Shown one piece after another: positions 12,410 through 24,419 of a DNA stretch of 64,000 nt. A program made the translations under genes and the position numbers. The stretch is from Uranotaenia lowii (Eukaryota > Arthropoda > Insecta > Diptera > Culicidae): the NCBI RefSeq assembly GCF_029784155.1, contig NC_073692.1, positions 420,715,245-420,779,244 on the forward strand, given 5' to 3'. Under the pieces are notes generated by a model. The model was not told where the DNA came from and did not search any database. It saw only the letters and a program-made list of their open reading frames with translations. Every line of letters begins with the position of its first letter. The stretch's first letter is position 1.

Positions 12410-13558
12410 GGGGCCGTTCACTAATTACGTAAGCACGATTTTGGAAATTTTCAACCCCCCCTCCCCCCTGGTAAGACAAAGTAAGATTTTTCAAAACCCC
12501 CCCTCCCCCCCTTGTAAGATCTTACGTTTTTTTTTCTTTGAGAAATTGACACGCTTTTTTTTAAACTTGAAAATATTAAAAATGTGACGTAAATGCTTCA
12601 CAGCAAAGCACTTTTTAAGTAAAATTAAAAAAAAAAACTGTATTTGAAAATCACAATCTATACAAAACAACACATGAAATGTCATAAACGATTAATGAAA
12701 ACATTATTCAAGACGTAGCATGTTTGGGGTAACAATAATTTACAATACATTTCCAAAATCGAATAAACAATATAAAATCTAAATTCCGATTTAAAAAAGA
12801 GAGATCAATCAGGTTAGCACAAGGCTCCATAAAAATTGTTATGCTTTTCACTTGAAAATCATAAAAATCTTTTAAAAAAATATCATTCCAAACTACTAGA
12901 ATTGGGACAAAAATGTTTAACGATAATCACGTTGTCAACTAACCTAAAAGCTCAGACTCATTCAGCGGTAAGCGATAAAGTTTTAGGATTTTTTTTGGTA
13001 AATCGTTTGTATAATTAAAAAGTTGGTAGTGTCTATCATTGAAAAAACTGTCTAGAAATTCATTATTTAAACCGCCTTATATTGATTTTTCAAGATTTTT
13101 TTCTGGATGAAGTCATTTTCGAAATATGATGGATTCAAATTGTGGATTCACATCGCGAAATTTTCTTTTTTGTTTCTATAAATTTCTCATTTAAAAAATT
13201 GTTATGATGGAAAGCGAAACGCGACGATTTTTTTTAATAATGTGATTTAGTGTTTTTGATGTCATGTTGGTTTGAATTGGTTCTCTATAAATTTTATAAA
13301 ACCTGCAATTTATATTAATTAATTCAAAGCTTTTAAAAAATAAATAACATAACATCAAAATTAACCAACAAATTGGTAGTGAGTAAAAAAACCTGAGTAA
13401 TATGGTTTCGTATGGCTGTGATGAATTTTTAATGTAACATTTCTTACGTAAGATTTTTGGAAACCCCCCCTGCCTCCCTAGTAAGAGATCGTAAGCAAAT
13501 GTGAAACCCCCCCACCCCCCCCCCCCCCTATGTGCTTACGTAATTAGTGAACAGCCCC
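12410..13558. mobile_element. Harbinger-like MITE with GGGGCYGTTCACTAATTACG ends
   Basis: The left end GGGGCCGTTCACTAATTACG (continuing TAAGC) matches the inverse of the right end with one difference (GGGGCTGTTCAC), and both sides carry the 3-bp flank TAA (12407-12409, 13559-13561). A 3-bp TWA duplication is typical of PIF/Harbinger elements. C-rich stretches (CCCCCCCTCCC) lie just inside both ends. The 1,149-bp interior is AT-rich and non-coding. Confidence 0.85.
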
Positions 13559-13561
13559 TAA

Positions 13562-14932
13562 GCCTTTGTTGACTTGCGCATTTCAAATTCCGTGATCGCT
13601 GGCGTGGCTAAGCGAGTTCTTCTCGTTCTACCCCGCCAATGGTTGCTACTTCGTGATTGAGCTTTTGGCAAGGGCCAAGATAATGATGCTTGAGAATAAC
13701 AGTTCATTCACAATGCACAAAACTCATGCTCTCCCTTTGAAAATGATCAATAACGGCGCCGGCCACGTCCTAGTAATCAATGAGGAATGAAGGAGGGATT
13801 GTTAGTAGGATACTGCATAAGATTAATTAACAACCTTTTGTCTCTTTATATTCCAAAGCTTAATTTTGAAAAATTCATAAACAAAGGTAAGTGAATATCA
13901 CCAACTATAGAAACCGTCTATACGTCTGCGAATCTATATTTAAATATCCAAGAAAAGGGCTTTGTTAGTAGGGGAAAGGTTATAGATCAGGATCCATTTT
14001 GGTGAATGGTGTGATCGAATATTTCAACACCTCCTATGCTCCTAGACTTTTCTTATGGAAGCTCCTACTTCTATCTTTGACGCGGGGATAAGAAGTTAGA
14101 AGAAATTATTTGGACACCTGAGAAATCGGATGAAAACCTCGAAAACCATATTTTCTCTGTTTGTTTTCGATACATCTTGAGGACACTTGTAAGCGATTAA
14201 CTGTTGCTCTATCTGTCATAATCTTGAAGTTAGCTTCTCCGGAAAGCCACTCCGGCCCAATTTCATTCTAATCCAATCCGGTCAATTTGGATGCACAATT
14301 CAATTCACTTATTGTTAAATCGTAATTTTTAAATTTAATTTTTTCTTTGTTTTGAATTTTGCTGATGATACCCTTCATCACCGCCACAAAGCCTACTCTT
14401 CCAATTCAAAGGAGAAGCATTTTGGTACTTAAATATGTTTTGATTATTAATTGGGTAGATTTTAATGTCCTGAACTCGAATCTTTTATAAAATTTGGACT
14501 TTTATATTTAGTTTAGATTAGATGAAGTTTTTTTTTAATGTGTCAGTTTTTAGTGAAATCAATCATTTATAACTGATTAACTATACATTTAAAAAAATCT
14601 CATTTAGATTTTATTGTTTTGTTGTCCATTCAAAAATTATTGTTGATTTTTGGATGATGATGATGCATGAACTAAAAAAGAATGTTTCAACAGTTTTCAA
14701 TAATTAGGAGAAATATCATAAGAAACATTACTGCAGAATGTTTAAAAAACTTGATTTCATTTAACAAATTAGTTGAAACCTACAAAACAATTACATTTGT
14801 GCTTTGAAAATATCTAAAACTCAGTTTGGTTTCAAACTTCTATAAAAATTCGTTCGATGAGAATAAGTAAACAAATAAAAAAACTTTTATGACTTTTTTC
14901 GCAGATCTCAAAACTACTTGAAGTCTTGAGGA
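13562..14932. other. Non-coding stretch, nothing recognised
   Basis: The first 230 bases (13562-13790) are more GC-balanced than the rest and could be a fragment of an older repeat or of host sequence. No open reading frame, RNA gene or terminal repeat was found. Confidence 0.4.
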
Positions 14933-14937
14933 TAGTT

Positions 14938-15012
14938 CAGGGCCGGATTAAGCCATCGGGGGCCCGAGGCAATTTTTCTCGGGGGGCCCCAATGATTCGA
15001 TTTTTTTTTTCA
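14938..15012 (+). mobile_element. Orphan transposon end, CAGGGCCGGATTAAGCC
   Basis: The sequence starts with CAGGGCCGGATTAAGCC, followed by iterated G-rich GGGGGCCCG and its inverse. This is the style of a hAT terminal repeat. No matching inverted end was seen in the following kilobases, so it is probably a truncated copy. Confidence 0.45.
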
Positions 15013-15142
15013 AATGCTGTCCCAGATATTCTAAAACATTTTAAACGTGTAAAAGAACTGGATATGAGGTCAGTTTACTGTCTTCAAATAGCCATGTTGT
15101 CTGCGTAGAAGATAGTTTCTGGGGTACTTTGTAAACAATCAC

Positions 15143-16118
15143 ATGGGAGACGAAGGAAGTGAAAAAATTGTGCACAATTATTTGGATAATCCATTGCGGT
15201 CTGCATCTAGACTAGCTAAACAGCTAAAATTGCCTAGAAATACCATATGGCACGTTATCAAACGGAATAAGGAAACACTGAGGACTATTCGGAAGCCTCA
15301 AGCCAATCGTCGGAGTGAAACTGTCGATTGGAAACTGCGTGGTAAGATGTTGAAGACGACTAAGAGGAATTCCAACAAGTCAGACCGTGATTTGGCCAGA
15401 AAATTCAGTGCTGCCCATATTTAGTACCGGAGGAGGATTTGACTCCGGGAAGGAATCAAGTCATATCGAGCTAGCAAACATGCAAATCGGACCATAAAAC
15501 AGAATAGTGTGGACAAAATCCGTGCTCGAAAGCTATACGACCAGGTGCTCACCAAATGCGACGGGTATCTTCTGATGGACGATGAAACCTATGTCAAGGC
15601 TGATTTCGGGCAAATCCCAGGTCAAAAATTTTACTTGGCGACGGCTCGAAGGAATGTTCCAGCCAAATTTAAAATTTTTTTTGCCGACAAATTTACAGGA
15701 AAATTTAAGATTTGGCAGAGCATTTGCAGCTGTGGCAAAAAACAAATGTTTTCATTACAAATAAGACCATAACGTCGGAACTATACCAAATAGAGTGTCT
15801 TTGATTAAACGACCAACCCGTAATGTTTTGGCCAGATTTGGCAAGCTGTCCTTAAGGCAAAGTCGTTCAAGAATGGTATGCAGAGAAAGGGGTCCAGTTT
15901 GTTCCGAAAAACCTCAACCTACCCAACTGCCCCCAGTTCCGCGGTATTGATAAATACTGGACAACCATGAAGAGAAGACTCAAGGAAAAGGGAAAGGTTG
16001 TCAAACACATCAATAAGATAAAGACCTGGTAGAAAACACAGCTTAATGATGGACGAAGAAGGTATGTGCCACCTGATGAGCCGTGTTACAGGAAAAAATC
16101 GAGAATTCCTTCGAAATA
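15143..16118 (+). mobile_element. Decayed ITmD37E (Tc1/mariner) transposase, nearly full length
   Basis: Residues from ATG 15164 (or the near-cognate GTG-like start region at 15143) give an N-terminal helix-turn-helix (SASRLAKQLKLPRNTIWHVI) and the DLARKF motif. After stops and shifts at 15420-15480 comes ARKLYDQVLTKCDG, MDDETYVKADF (first catalytic Asp), then WPDLASC (second Asp, about 15835) and NLPNCPQFRGIDKYW near 15925-15950. The third acidic position lies 37 residues after the second Asp, but it is Asp (GAT) instead of Glu. Several in-frame stops (for example after DLASCP and after KIKTW) and shifts show that it is inactive. It shares motifs with the copies at 46286-46965 and 1665-2425. 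Confidence 0.85.
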
Positions 16119-16149
16119 GTGACAAATAGTTTTATCCTTATTTTTTTCT

Positions 16150-16890
16150 AAAAAGTATGGAAAAACTCTACATTTCTATGATAAAAGATCTTGAATTTAA
16201 TAATAAATAGCTGAAATACAGGAAACTTTAGGAAATTCAACAAATTTATGTCAATCGCGACGTACATCAACGATGCAGTTGATGAAGCCCTTACGCGAAA
16301 TTGAGTTTATAAAAGATGATTGAAAACAATTGTTTTCATCTGAAATATAAGGAAAAAAATCCAAATTGATGTAGCGTATCCTAAGTAGTAGGAATTAAAG
16401 AAATTTAATATTTTTAATATAACTCAAAACTATTCTACTAAGATTTGTGAAAATTTCTATCTTTGGCTAACGAAGTTTAAGAGCTTTAAATATTCCTATT
16501 TCAAATTGTTCTTATGTCAGTTACGTATACATTTTTCATCATTTTCTTAAGAACAGATTTTAAAAATTATTACAATTATTATTCATTATATTTTTATTAT
16601 ATGTTTTGCTTGCAAAGGACATACTAAACTTTTTCTGAGAAACTGAAAATTCTGAAACTATTTTTCTATATCCTTGCTATATCCTCCTTAACTCAGCAAA
16701 GTCTTCCGTAATTACGGTTTACATTTTCAACCTTTAAAATCGCTTTTGAAACTAACAACTTTTAAAAGTTTTTAGAGATAAGTCTAAGAGTACGGTAACT
16801 GAAGAAGTGTGGAAGGGAAAAAGCTCGTATTGCTTCGATCGGATTTTCTGATAAAAGCCGTGATAAGTATAAGGAGACGATTGAAACGCT
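16150..16890. other. AT-rich non-coding stretch
   Basis: It lies between the transposase remnant and the LINE. No coding or structural signal was seen; it could include the 3' terminal part of the preceding transposon. Confidence 0.4.
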
Positions 16891-17091
16891 TTAAATTTAA
16901 CGTTTATTATTGAGGGACCGGAACATGGGACCCAAAACAGCAACATCACGACGGTTCTCCTGCGAGATAGTGGGGTTAGCTACGGGCCTTGCGAGCCCGT
17001 GACTACAAAAAACATAAGCAACGAACAACGAACAACAAATTTCGGATGGAAATCGGCAAAGACCCACGCGACGAAAAGGGACTAGCGATTG

Positions 17092-17800
17092 GAAACTTGG
17101 AACATGGAACTGCCGATCTCTAAATTTTGTGGGCAGTACCCACGTGCTCTCCAACGAATTGAAGAACCGCAAATTCGACATCGTAGCGCTGCAGGAGGTA
17201 TGCTGGAAGGGCTCCACGGTACGAACGTACCCAGATGGTCGTGCCATCTACCAGAGCTGCGGCAACACACACGAGCTTGGAACAGCTTTTATAGTGATGG
17301 GAAAGATGCAAAATCGCGTGATCGGGTGATGGCCGATCAACTTACCATTGTGCCGATTCAGAATCAAGGGCCGGTTCTTCAACATCAGCATCATCAACGT
17401 GCAAAGTCCTCACTTCGAAAGTATTGGTGACGACAAAGACGAATTCTACGCGCAGTTGGGGCGTGAATACGAACGCTGCCCAAAACATGATATCAAGATC
17501 GTCATCGAGGGTTTTAATGCTCAGGTCGGCCAGGAAGAGGAATTCAAACCTACAATTGCAAGGTTCAGTGCGCACCAGCTAACCAACGAAAACGGCCTAA
17601 CACTCATAGATTTTGCCGCCTCCAAACGAATGGCCGTACGAAGTTATTTTTTCCAACACCGCCTCCCACACAAGAACACTAGGAGATCACCGTGCAAAAC
17701 GAAATCACAGATCGACCAGGTTTTGATTGACAGCCGGTACTTCTCTGGCATCATCGACGTCAGATACAGTCGAGGCTCCAACATCAAGTCAGACCTTTAG
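17092..17800 (+). pseudogene. APE-type endonuclease domain of the RTE-like LINE (degenerate)
   Basis: In the working frames I read GTWNCRSLN, FDIVALQEVCWKG (with the catalytic Glu), FFNISIINVQSPH, KHDIKIVIEGFNAQVG, NENGLTLIDFAASK and SQIDQVLIDSRYF. In active relatives the loop before NAQVG reads GDFNAQ or GDLNAQ; here Asp is replaced (EGF), and the final SDH motif is cut off by a stop at 17798-17800. The frame is broken near 17328. Confidence 0.8.
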
Positions 17801-17895
17801 ATAGTGATGGCGAAGATGCGCCCAAAACTCCATGTTGGGGCTCCAACATCAAGTCAGACCTTTAGATAGTGATGGCGAAGATGCGCCCAAAACTC
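17774..17895. repeat. 57-bp tandem duplication inside the LINE
   Basis: 17774-17830 and 17839-17895 are identical 57-bp copies separated by 8 bases (catgttgg). The duplicated segment spans the end of the endonuclease domain, including a stop codon. The identity of the copies suggests that the duplication is recent compared with the general decay of the element. Confidence 0.95.
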
Positions 17896-18599
17896 TCCGT
17901 AGTGAACAATACACGAAACTGGCGCCCGCCTCGGTTAAATATTGCACAACTGAAGCAACCTGAGGTCGCGGTAGACCACGCAAAATTGGTCGAAGCAGCG
18001 CTGCCGGCAGAGGGCGAGCTTGACGAAGCCCCTCTTGAGGACTGTAGGGATACCATCAAGACAGCCATCAACAGTGCTGCAGAGAACGTCATGGATCATG
18101 TGAAACGAACTCGACGGAACGACTGGTTCGACAAGGAGTGTAGGAGAAGGATGGACAAAGAGAATGCCGTGCGGGCGGCAGTAGTGCAAAGGGGCACCCG
18201 TCTAAATGAAGAAAATCATCGACAGCGGAAGAGAAGCTCGGGGAGCTGGAGCAGCTGCATCGTTCCCAAGAAACATGAAAGTTCTAACAGAATTTCAACG
18301 CATCCCGCAAAGGCTTCGTGCCACAAGCTGAAATGTCCTGGGTTAAGGACGGGGCAACCTGACGGACAATCGTGAGGTGATCAAAATGTTCAACTTCGAT
18401 GAACACCTGAACGGCGCACATGCAGGAGATCAAGACGGTGGGGGAAGATACATCCCCGGCGTCGCCAACGACGTAGAGGAGCCACTCCCAACGATGAGTG
18501 AAATTAAGGAAGCTATTCGAGTCGGCTGGGAAGGATGGCATCGCAGCTGAACTCATCAAAATGGGCCCGGACAAGTTGGCCGATCGCTTATAATGGTAA

Positions 18600-19060
18600 A
18601 TGGTCCGGATCTGGGACACAAAACAGCTACCGAAGGAGTGGAAAGATGGGGTAATATGCCCCATCTATAAGAAGGGCGACAAATCGGACTATGAGAACTA
18701 CCAAGCGATCACTGTTCTAAATGCCGCCTACAAAGTGCTGTCCCGAATCATACTCCGTCGCCTAACGCCACAAGCAAACAGATTCGTGGGAATTCATCAG
18801 GCTGACTTTATGGAGAGACGGTCAACGACGGACCAGATCTTCACAATACGGCAAGTTTTCCAAAAATGCCGTGAACACCAAGTCACTACGCACCACCTAT
18901 TCATAGACTTAAAAGACGCATGCGTCTCGATCGACCGTGACAAGCTACGGAAAATCATTAAAGAAAACGGCTTCTCCGGGAAGCTGACAAGACTGATCAA
19001 GGCGACGATGGATGGAACGCAGTGTGCGAATTTCGGGTGAACTGTCGAGTTCATTCGAAT
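18600..19060 (+). pseudogene. Reverse transcriptase fingers/palm of the RTE-like LINE, catalytic box deleted
   Basis: The open frame reads QLPKEWKDGVICPIYKKGDK, then YENYQAITVLNAAYKVLSR, then the HQADFMERRSTTDQIF region and THHLFIDLKDACVSIDRDKL, which is motif A with Asp. After 19025 the frame shifts into SGELSSSFESRS, and the next recognisable piece already belongs to the region after the catalytic motif C. RQGD and YADD boxes are absent. Confidence 0.85.
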
Positions 19061-19644
19061 CGCGCTCCGACAAGAAACGCGGACCGACCGAACTCGCTTG
19101 CCCAGTAATTACAAGGTCACGATCGACGGCGACGAGCTGGAGGTAGTCGAAGACTTTGCTATCTCGGCTTACTGCTGAGCACAGACAATGACACTTAGAC
19201 TTAGCCCTCGCATGAAGTGTAACCTGTATATTACGCTTATTAGACCGGTTGTCCTCTACAGGCACGAAACGTGAATATTGCTCGAGGAGGACCTGCTCAC
19301 ACTCGGAGTATTCGAGCAACGAGTGTTAAGAACTATCTTTGCGGCGTGCAGGAGAACGGAGTGTAGAGACGAAGGATGAGCCATGAGCTCGCGCGACTCT
19401 ACGGTAAACCCTGTATTCAGAAGGTGGTTTAGGCCGGCCGGATACGCTGGGCAGGACATGTTGCGAAAATGCCGGCCGAATGTCCTGCAAAGCAGATGTT
19501 CGCTACGAATCTGGTAGGAACAAGACGAGCAGGGGTGCAGGGGCTACTACTCACCGGGATGCTGACAAAATCTGACTGTGTATGTATCATAAACATAAGC
19601 ATAAGCAATAACCTTAAAAAAAGTTTATTGCAATATTTCAAAAA

Positions 19645-21808
19645 TTTTGAACCAATAAGAAAATCTAAATCTGAGCTAAGTTTTTTTTAACAATAGGTTT
19701 ACATTTAAAATATTTCAAAAAAGATCATCCATCCGACAAAGAATGCATTTCCATTTTTTTTATTTTACCATGATCCAAATAAATTTATTGATCCAGCTAG
19801 TTAAGCCTGGTTTAGCTCACTGGTACAAACCACCCAATGTTTTAAAAATGCATACGCCTAAAACCTTGCATCGATAATAGGTTGCGATGTTTGGCGAATC
19901 TGGTGTTAATTGTTGTTGTTTCGATGGCAAGTCTCTCACGGATCAAGTATAAGTAGCATAGAGCAGCTTTGCAAACAAAGAACGAATTTTCCTTTACTTC
20001 ACAGCACGGGTTAGCTGCAGCTATCCTTTGGCAAGATAAATCATCAAATTTTCAGTAACGGGAGTGTAGGAAAGGATCGTCCTGGTGTCAGGTGGGTGGA
20101 AAAGTGGTTTTGTCTGAAGTGGGTGGGCGTTACTTGATTATAGTATGCTATATGAAAACCCTGAGCTAAACTCTGATGCATCGAAACCAACCAACAAGTG
20201 GCTAAACTTGAGCGATGTGCCTTGCTCCTGCGGCATTTTCCGTTAGCAAGGGGTAAGGATGTTGTTGTGTTCTATTTTGTTTAGGTTCTGTTTTGAATTG
20301 AGACTCCATTCTCAGATGGTGTGGTGTGTATGCGCGTTTTATCGGTTGGTAGCATCGGTTTTTCTAAAGGGATACTCCATGGCCCGCCACTATCTGTAAA
20401 ACTTTGGAAATTTTCCATAGTAAAAATAGAAGGAAATTCCTCAGTTGAGCAAACAACGTCCCACTTTGCGGGGTTTCCCAAAACTATATACCCAGGGCAA
20501 AATTCGGAGAGGCGGAACCAAACATTCCTGTTTATTGCAACCGGGCTGAGTTCGAACATTCTAACCGACATTTTCTGTTTCTATAGATATCCGTATAGCA
20601 TGGACCCGGAACTGTTGCTCCTCCATTGCAATTGCTATACGAAGTCCTACACTAAGCCAATATGTTGCTCCGCAGGTGAATTTGGAATTTTTGAAGTTAA
20701 TTGAAATGGAGTGCTAGGTGTTCTTACTTCGGTATGTTTTTGTGTGGGCTTCCGCTGCATTTGGAAAATTGATGGGTGGGCGAAGGTGCTTCAGGACTTC
20801 GGGACAGTTGTAGTCGGGAAACTTTTCAATGGGAAAAGTTCAGCTGTTGAGCTTTTCAGACTTTGGAAGCTTGACGTTCGTAAACAATGGCAAGCGATAA
20901 ACGTATGCGATGCGCTTCAATAATATCGAAGAGTGGAGTGAGTTGTATGAGAGTTGTGCCCTTGAATGCAATTTGTTCATTCCGAATGGAGGTTTTTTAA
21001 ATGAGGAATTTTGGAAAGCTGGATTAAAATTTGCCAGGAGCAAGCGGATATTATGATCCTCAGCTTAGTAGATTGAAAGGGATTAAAGTTTTTTTCAATC
21101 CTGCTTAAAGTATAGTCAAGTAGGGATTATTCTTAGTATTGGAAGAAAAGATATTTAATGTACATAGAGGATGGATTTATTCTAGTTTCTTTTAAAGGTC
21201 ATGGTTAAGAAATACTTAAGTGTAATACCAAACCCATGCTAGTTTTTTTTATGTAAATGTTTAAGAGAAAATGTTTTCAAGATTGTATTGATTTCTTCCT
21301 AGAACAAAATTATGAAAAATCAACGTTAACTAAAATTTTTTTATAAATTTCAGTTAAATTTTTTTGTTAACCAATTTTGACCAGTATCGTGAATTAATTA
21401 TTTCCTTCTTAACTGATTCAACCGATTGGAAAAGTTGGATAAATATGACTTTTAATTATATGCATGTTTGTGTGTGAGACTCACCTTAACAACGGCCAAT
21501 GAGTGCATATTGACGTTAAAAATGGTGTTTTGTAGGAAAGAACGTGGTTTTTTATTCAGTATCTTAAATAGCTCTTGAAAAAATAACTGGCAAGTTCAAC
21601 TGTCCTCAGATTGAATGAGCACTTTGTGTACAAACTTTAAAAAAGCTTTTTGATTTTTTTTTGTTTTTCCTAAACCTGAACAAAATATAGAAGATAAAAA
21701 ATGATTTAATCGAAATGCTGGTATAATTACAAAGTGTTTTTTCATTTGTTATATATGGAAAACTTCTGGCACAATATATAGAATCACAGGCTGTCAAAGG
21801 CTAAAGAA
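19645..21808. other. Non-coding stretch, possibly single-copy host sequence
   Basis: Bases 19960-20950 are less AT-rich than the flanks and contain overlapping open frames on both strands (20321-20704 plus, 20281-20571 minus). I recognise no protein in either and see no splice or polyadenylation context. The remaining part is AT-rich. Confidence 0.35.
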
Positions 21809-21811
21809 TAA

Positions 21812-22772
21812 CACTCCAAGCAACCAAAAGTAAAATTTTTACATAAATAAAGGCATTAAAAATTACATATAAGCTGACAAAGAGAAACAACTGCCAAATT
21901 CCCTTGAGTTAGTTATATGAACTCATTGATCTCCTTAAAGCTTAAAGGTATGGGCCGATTCAAATATTTCACAAAAAAACTCATTGATGAACTTGAAAGT
22001 TGCAAAAAAGATATATATTCACGTTGTAGGGTGCTTATTTTGCCAATTCCCATGAGTGAGCAATAGTACTTCTTATTCAACTTGAAAGTTGCTAAAGTGA
22101 TTAATATGTTCGTTGTAAGTGACTCTAGTTTTAAAAAGGGCACAATAGTACTCAAAACGGAATTAAATAAGTCGCAAAAAGTACATCGAGGTGCTTTCTT
22201 TCTGGCTGGCTGGCTGTCTGGTTGGGCGGGTGAGCCTGCATTTATGCTACAATCTCATAGATCACCACTTTGAGTTTTAGTTTCAGCTACCTAGGCGTGG
22301 CCTTGTGGTAGCGTGTTTGATTGTCACTATAAGATTCGGAGTTCTATCCCTAAGCCAGGCCAGTTTTTTTTTTCTAATAAATAATTTGATTACTTGAGAG
22401 ATCATTCGGATGCCATATATGTAGAAAAATGAAATCGAGCAGCCAATTTTACAAATCCTGGCAAACCGCAATTTGTCGACTTTGGAATCCGTCGCGGGGC
22501 ATCATGGTGGTATCATGTACTTAACATAGTAATCTATCAAGAGAAGATCATATCAAATGATGCCTAGGATAAAATTGAGGTAGGAAGAGAAATTTAGCTA
22601 ATTTTACGGATTTTGGAAGCTGATTAAAAAGTCCGCTAGAAGCTAAATAGAAGGTCATTTAGAAGTCTCAATAAAACTAAAATTTTGAGTTACAAAGAAC
22701 GTTATTAAGATCAATGATGGGGCAGAGCCTGATTTTCGTACCTGTTTTTTGGACTTTTGGTTGCTTGGGTAG
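21812..22772. mobile_element. TIR element with CCAAGCAACCAAAAGT ends (Harbinger-like)
   Basis: The left end CACTCCAAGCAACCAAAAGT and the inverse of the right end CTACCCAAGCAACCAAAAGT agree over at least 15 bases, and both sides are flanked by TAA (21809-21811, 22773-22775). The size is 961 bp with no transposase. The central part carries a tRNA-like segment at 22295-22362. The superfamily is assigned only from the 3-bp flank. Confidence 0.75.
22295..22362 (+). repeat. tRNA-like (SINE-head-like) segment with A and B boxes
   Basis: TGGCCTTGTGGTAGCGTG resembles a tRNA A box/D-arm, and GAGTTCTATCCC, about 40 bases downstream, resembles a B box/T-arm. The 3' side (taagccaggcc) can pair partly with the 5' side (gcgtggcct). 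A T-run follows (22364-22374), as at the end of polymerase III units. The acceptor stem is imperfect, so this looks like a tRNA-derived SINE head or tRNA pseudogene and not a working tRNA. Confidence 0.5.
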
Positions 22773-22775
22773 TAA

Positions 22776-24411
22776 CTAGAAGATCTTACGAAAAATCCAA
22801 TCTTAAAAACAAATCTATGAGGTTAGACTACTTAAAAATGAGCTTAAAACCATGTTTGAAATGATCAATTTTTCCAAATTGGCTAAATGGGCCAGTGTGA
22901 TGCAACATGATGAAACATAGATTTGAGGCTGAATTTGAATCCAAAAATACTAATATTTTTAAACAGACAAACACTATTTCATTAGTTTAAAGTCATAGAT
23001 GGCAGCACTTTCTTGAAATTTTATCGAATTGATGCCCATTTTGTAATATCCGCAATTAATTAAGAAGTGCTGGATGATTTTGTTCAAAAATAAGTACTTG
23101 ATGCCGTGTAAACGCCCTGGAAATTCTAAGATCGTTAAATTTAATCAAGGTCACTAAAAGTGAATTTCTTGAACCACTAATCAGAATAATATTGTACTTT
23201 CCGATGGAGTTTGATGGACCAAGACGGCAAGTATAATTATTGGTATGATTTGCAATTGAATCGGAAGTTGAGATGAGCAGGAATTTTGGCAGTGGTATAT
23301 TCTTGTCCTGGTGATTTTTTGCAAATCCGGAAAAGCTTCTGCAGCGTGAACTCCAACAAAACTGTATTGGAAAACTAACTCGAAGTAATGAATATGGCCT
23401 AAATAAACCTGGAAAATTAATATTCAGAATTTATTTGATTTTAACTGTAAGTTAGTGCTGTTACCAACGACTTGAAACTGGATAAAGTAAAATTAACTGA
23501 AAAACAACCTAAGTTTTTGAATTCAAATCTATTTTTTCTGATTCAAAATAAACCCAGAATATTGGTTACATCATTTCACGTCATGTTAATGAAGAAAGTA
23601 AGTAGTTTGGTAAAGAATTACAGCTAAAATATCAAATTCCTTAATTCTAGAAGAGTATCTCTTTAAACCCTCTTTTAATACCTTTGATTACCTTTGGAAT
23701 TCTAGAAAACTCCTTAAAATGTAGTAATTCATTCAAATAATTCGTATATGCGTTATTATTCAGTTAAAAACAATATATTATTAGAAATAATCTTGTTTTT
23801 GTTTAAAAACACATTCTATTCTACTTCTATTCTTCTACTATTCTAATTTCGCACCCTTTTTTCATATTTTTGGTCCTCAACGCCAATTGCTTCATCCAAA
23901 ATAAGTAAACTTATGCTTTATTTATCCGTTAATCAGTTCAAAAAAAAATTGTAGAAGAAAATTTTGGTGATATTCAATCATTCATATTTTAACAAGCAAA
24001 ACACATAGTGGTACTAATCTTATTTCGCTCACTGTATTTCAGTCGTATTTTTTTTCTATGGAGTACTTTTAAATTTTCTAAATGTGCACCAAATTGAATT
24101 CATTGGACTTAAGATGGGCTGGTATGATTCTTACCCTACTTTTCGGAACAACGGCCATTTTTTCTAATTCAAAAGCTGGGATGCGAGGAATTATCAATGG
24201 AAAAGTTAATTCATTAGTTTAATCTTGGAAAGCTTAAAAATGTTACAAATACGTTTGTAAATTTACATTTTGTTTGCATTAATAAGGAATTATTGTCTTC
24301 AATAATTGAAACTTTGCATAGTTACGTGAGAATTTCGACTTCAAACTGTAGGGAATCAAATGAGATGAAATATCTGCGATAGAATTACACAAAAAATGAA
24401 CAACTCGAAGA
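22776..24411. other. Non-coding stretch, nothing recognised
   Basis: AT-rich sequence with stops in all frames; no terminal repeats or RNA-gene signals were recognised. Confidence 0.4.
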
Positions 24412-24419
24412 TTGGCAAC

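Larger units (their letters stand above)
16900..19640 (+). mobile_element. Dead RTE-type non-LTR retrotransposon (LINE)
   Basis: An apurinic-type endonuclease (about 17080-17800) is followed by a reverse transcriptase segment (about 18600-19060) and then C-terminal pieces such as the VTIDGDELEVVEDF region (19110-19160), LIRPVVLYRHET (19240) and the FEQRVLRTIF region (19310). The order and wording match the group often annotated as craniofacial development protein 2-like, which derives from RTE endonucleases. A large deletion joins the palm region to the C-terminal part, so the catalytic YADD box is gone. The 3' end (about 19575-19610) shows short imperfect repeats of cataaac/cataagc, as many RTE elements have. 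Several stops and shifts confirm that it is dead. Confidence 0.85.

Noticed and set aside
12333..12587. Plus-strand open frame with Pro-rich segments
   Set aside because: It overlaps the end of the Harbinger-like MITE; the Pro codons come from the C-rich run of the element.
20281..20704. Overlapping plus- and minus-strand open frames of about 100 codons
   Set aside because: Neither gives a recognisable protein, and the two overlap antisense; chance in a less AT-rich stretch is the simplest explanation.
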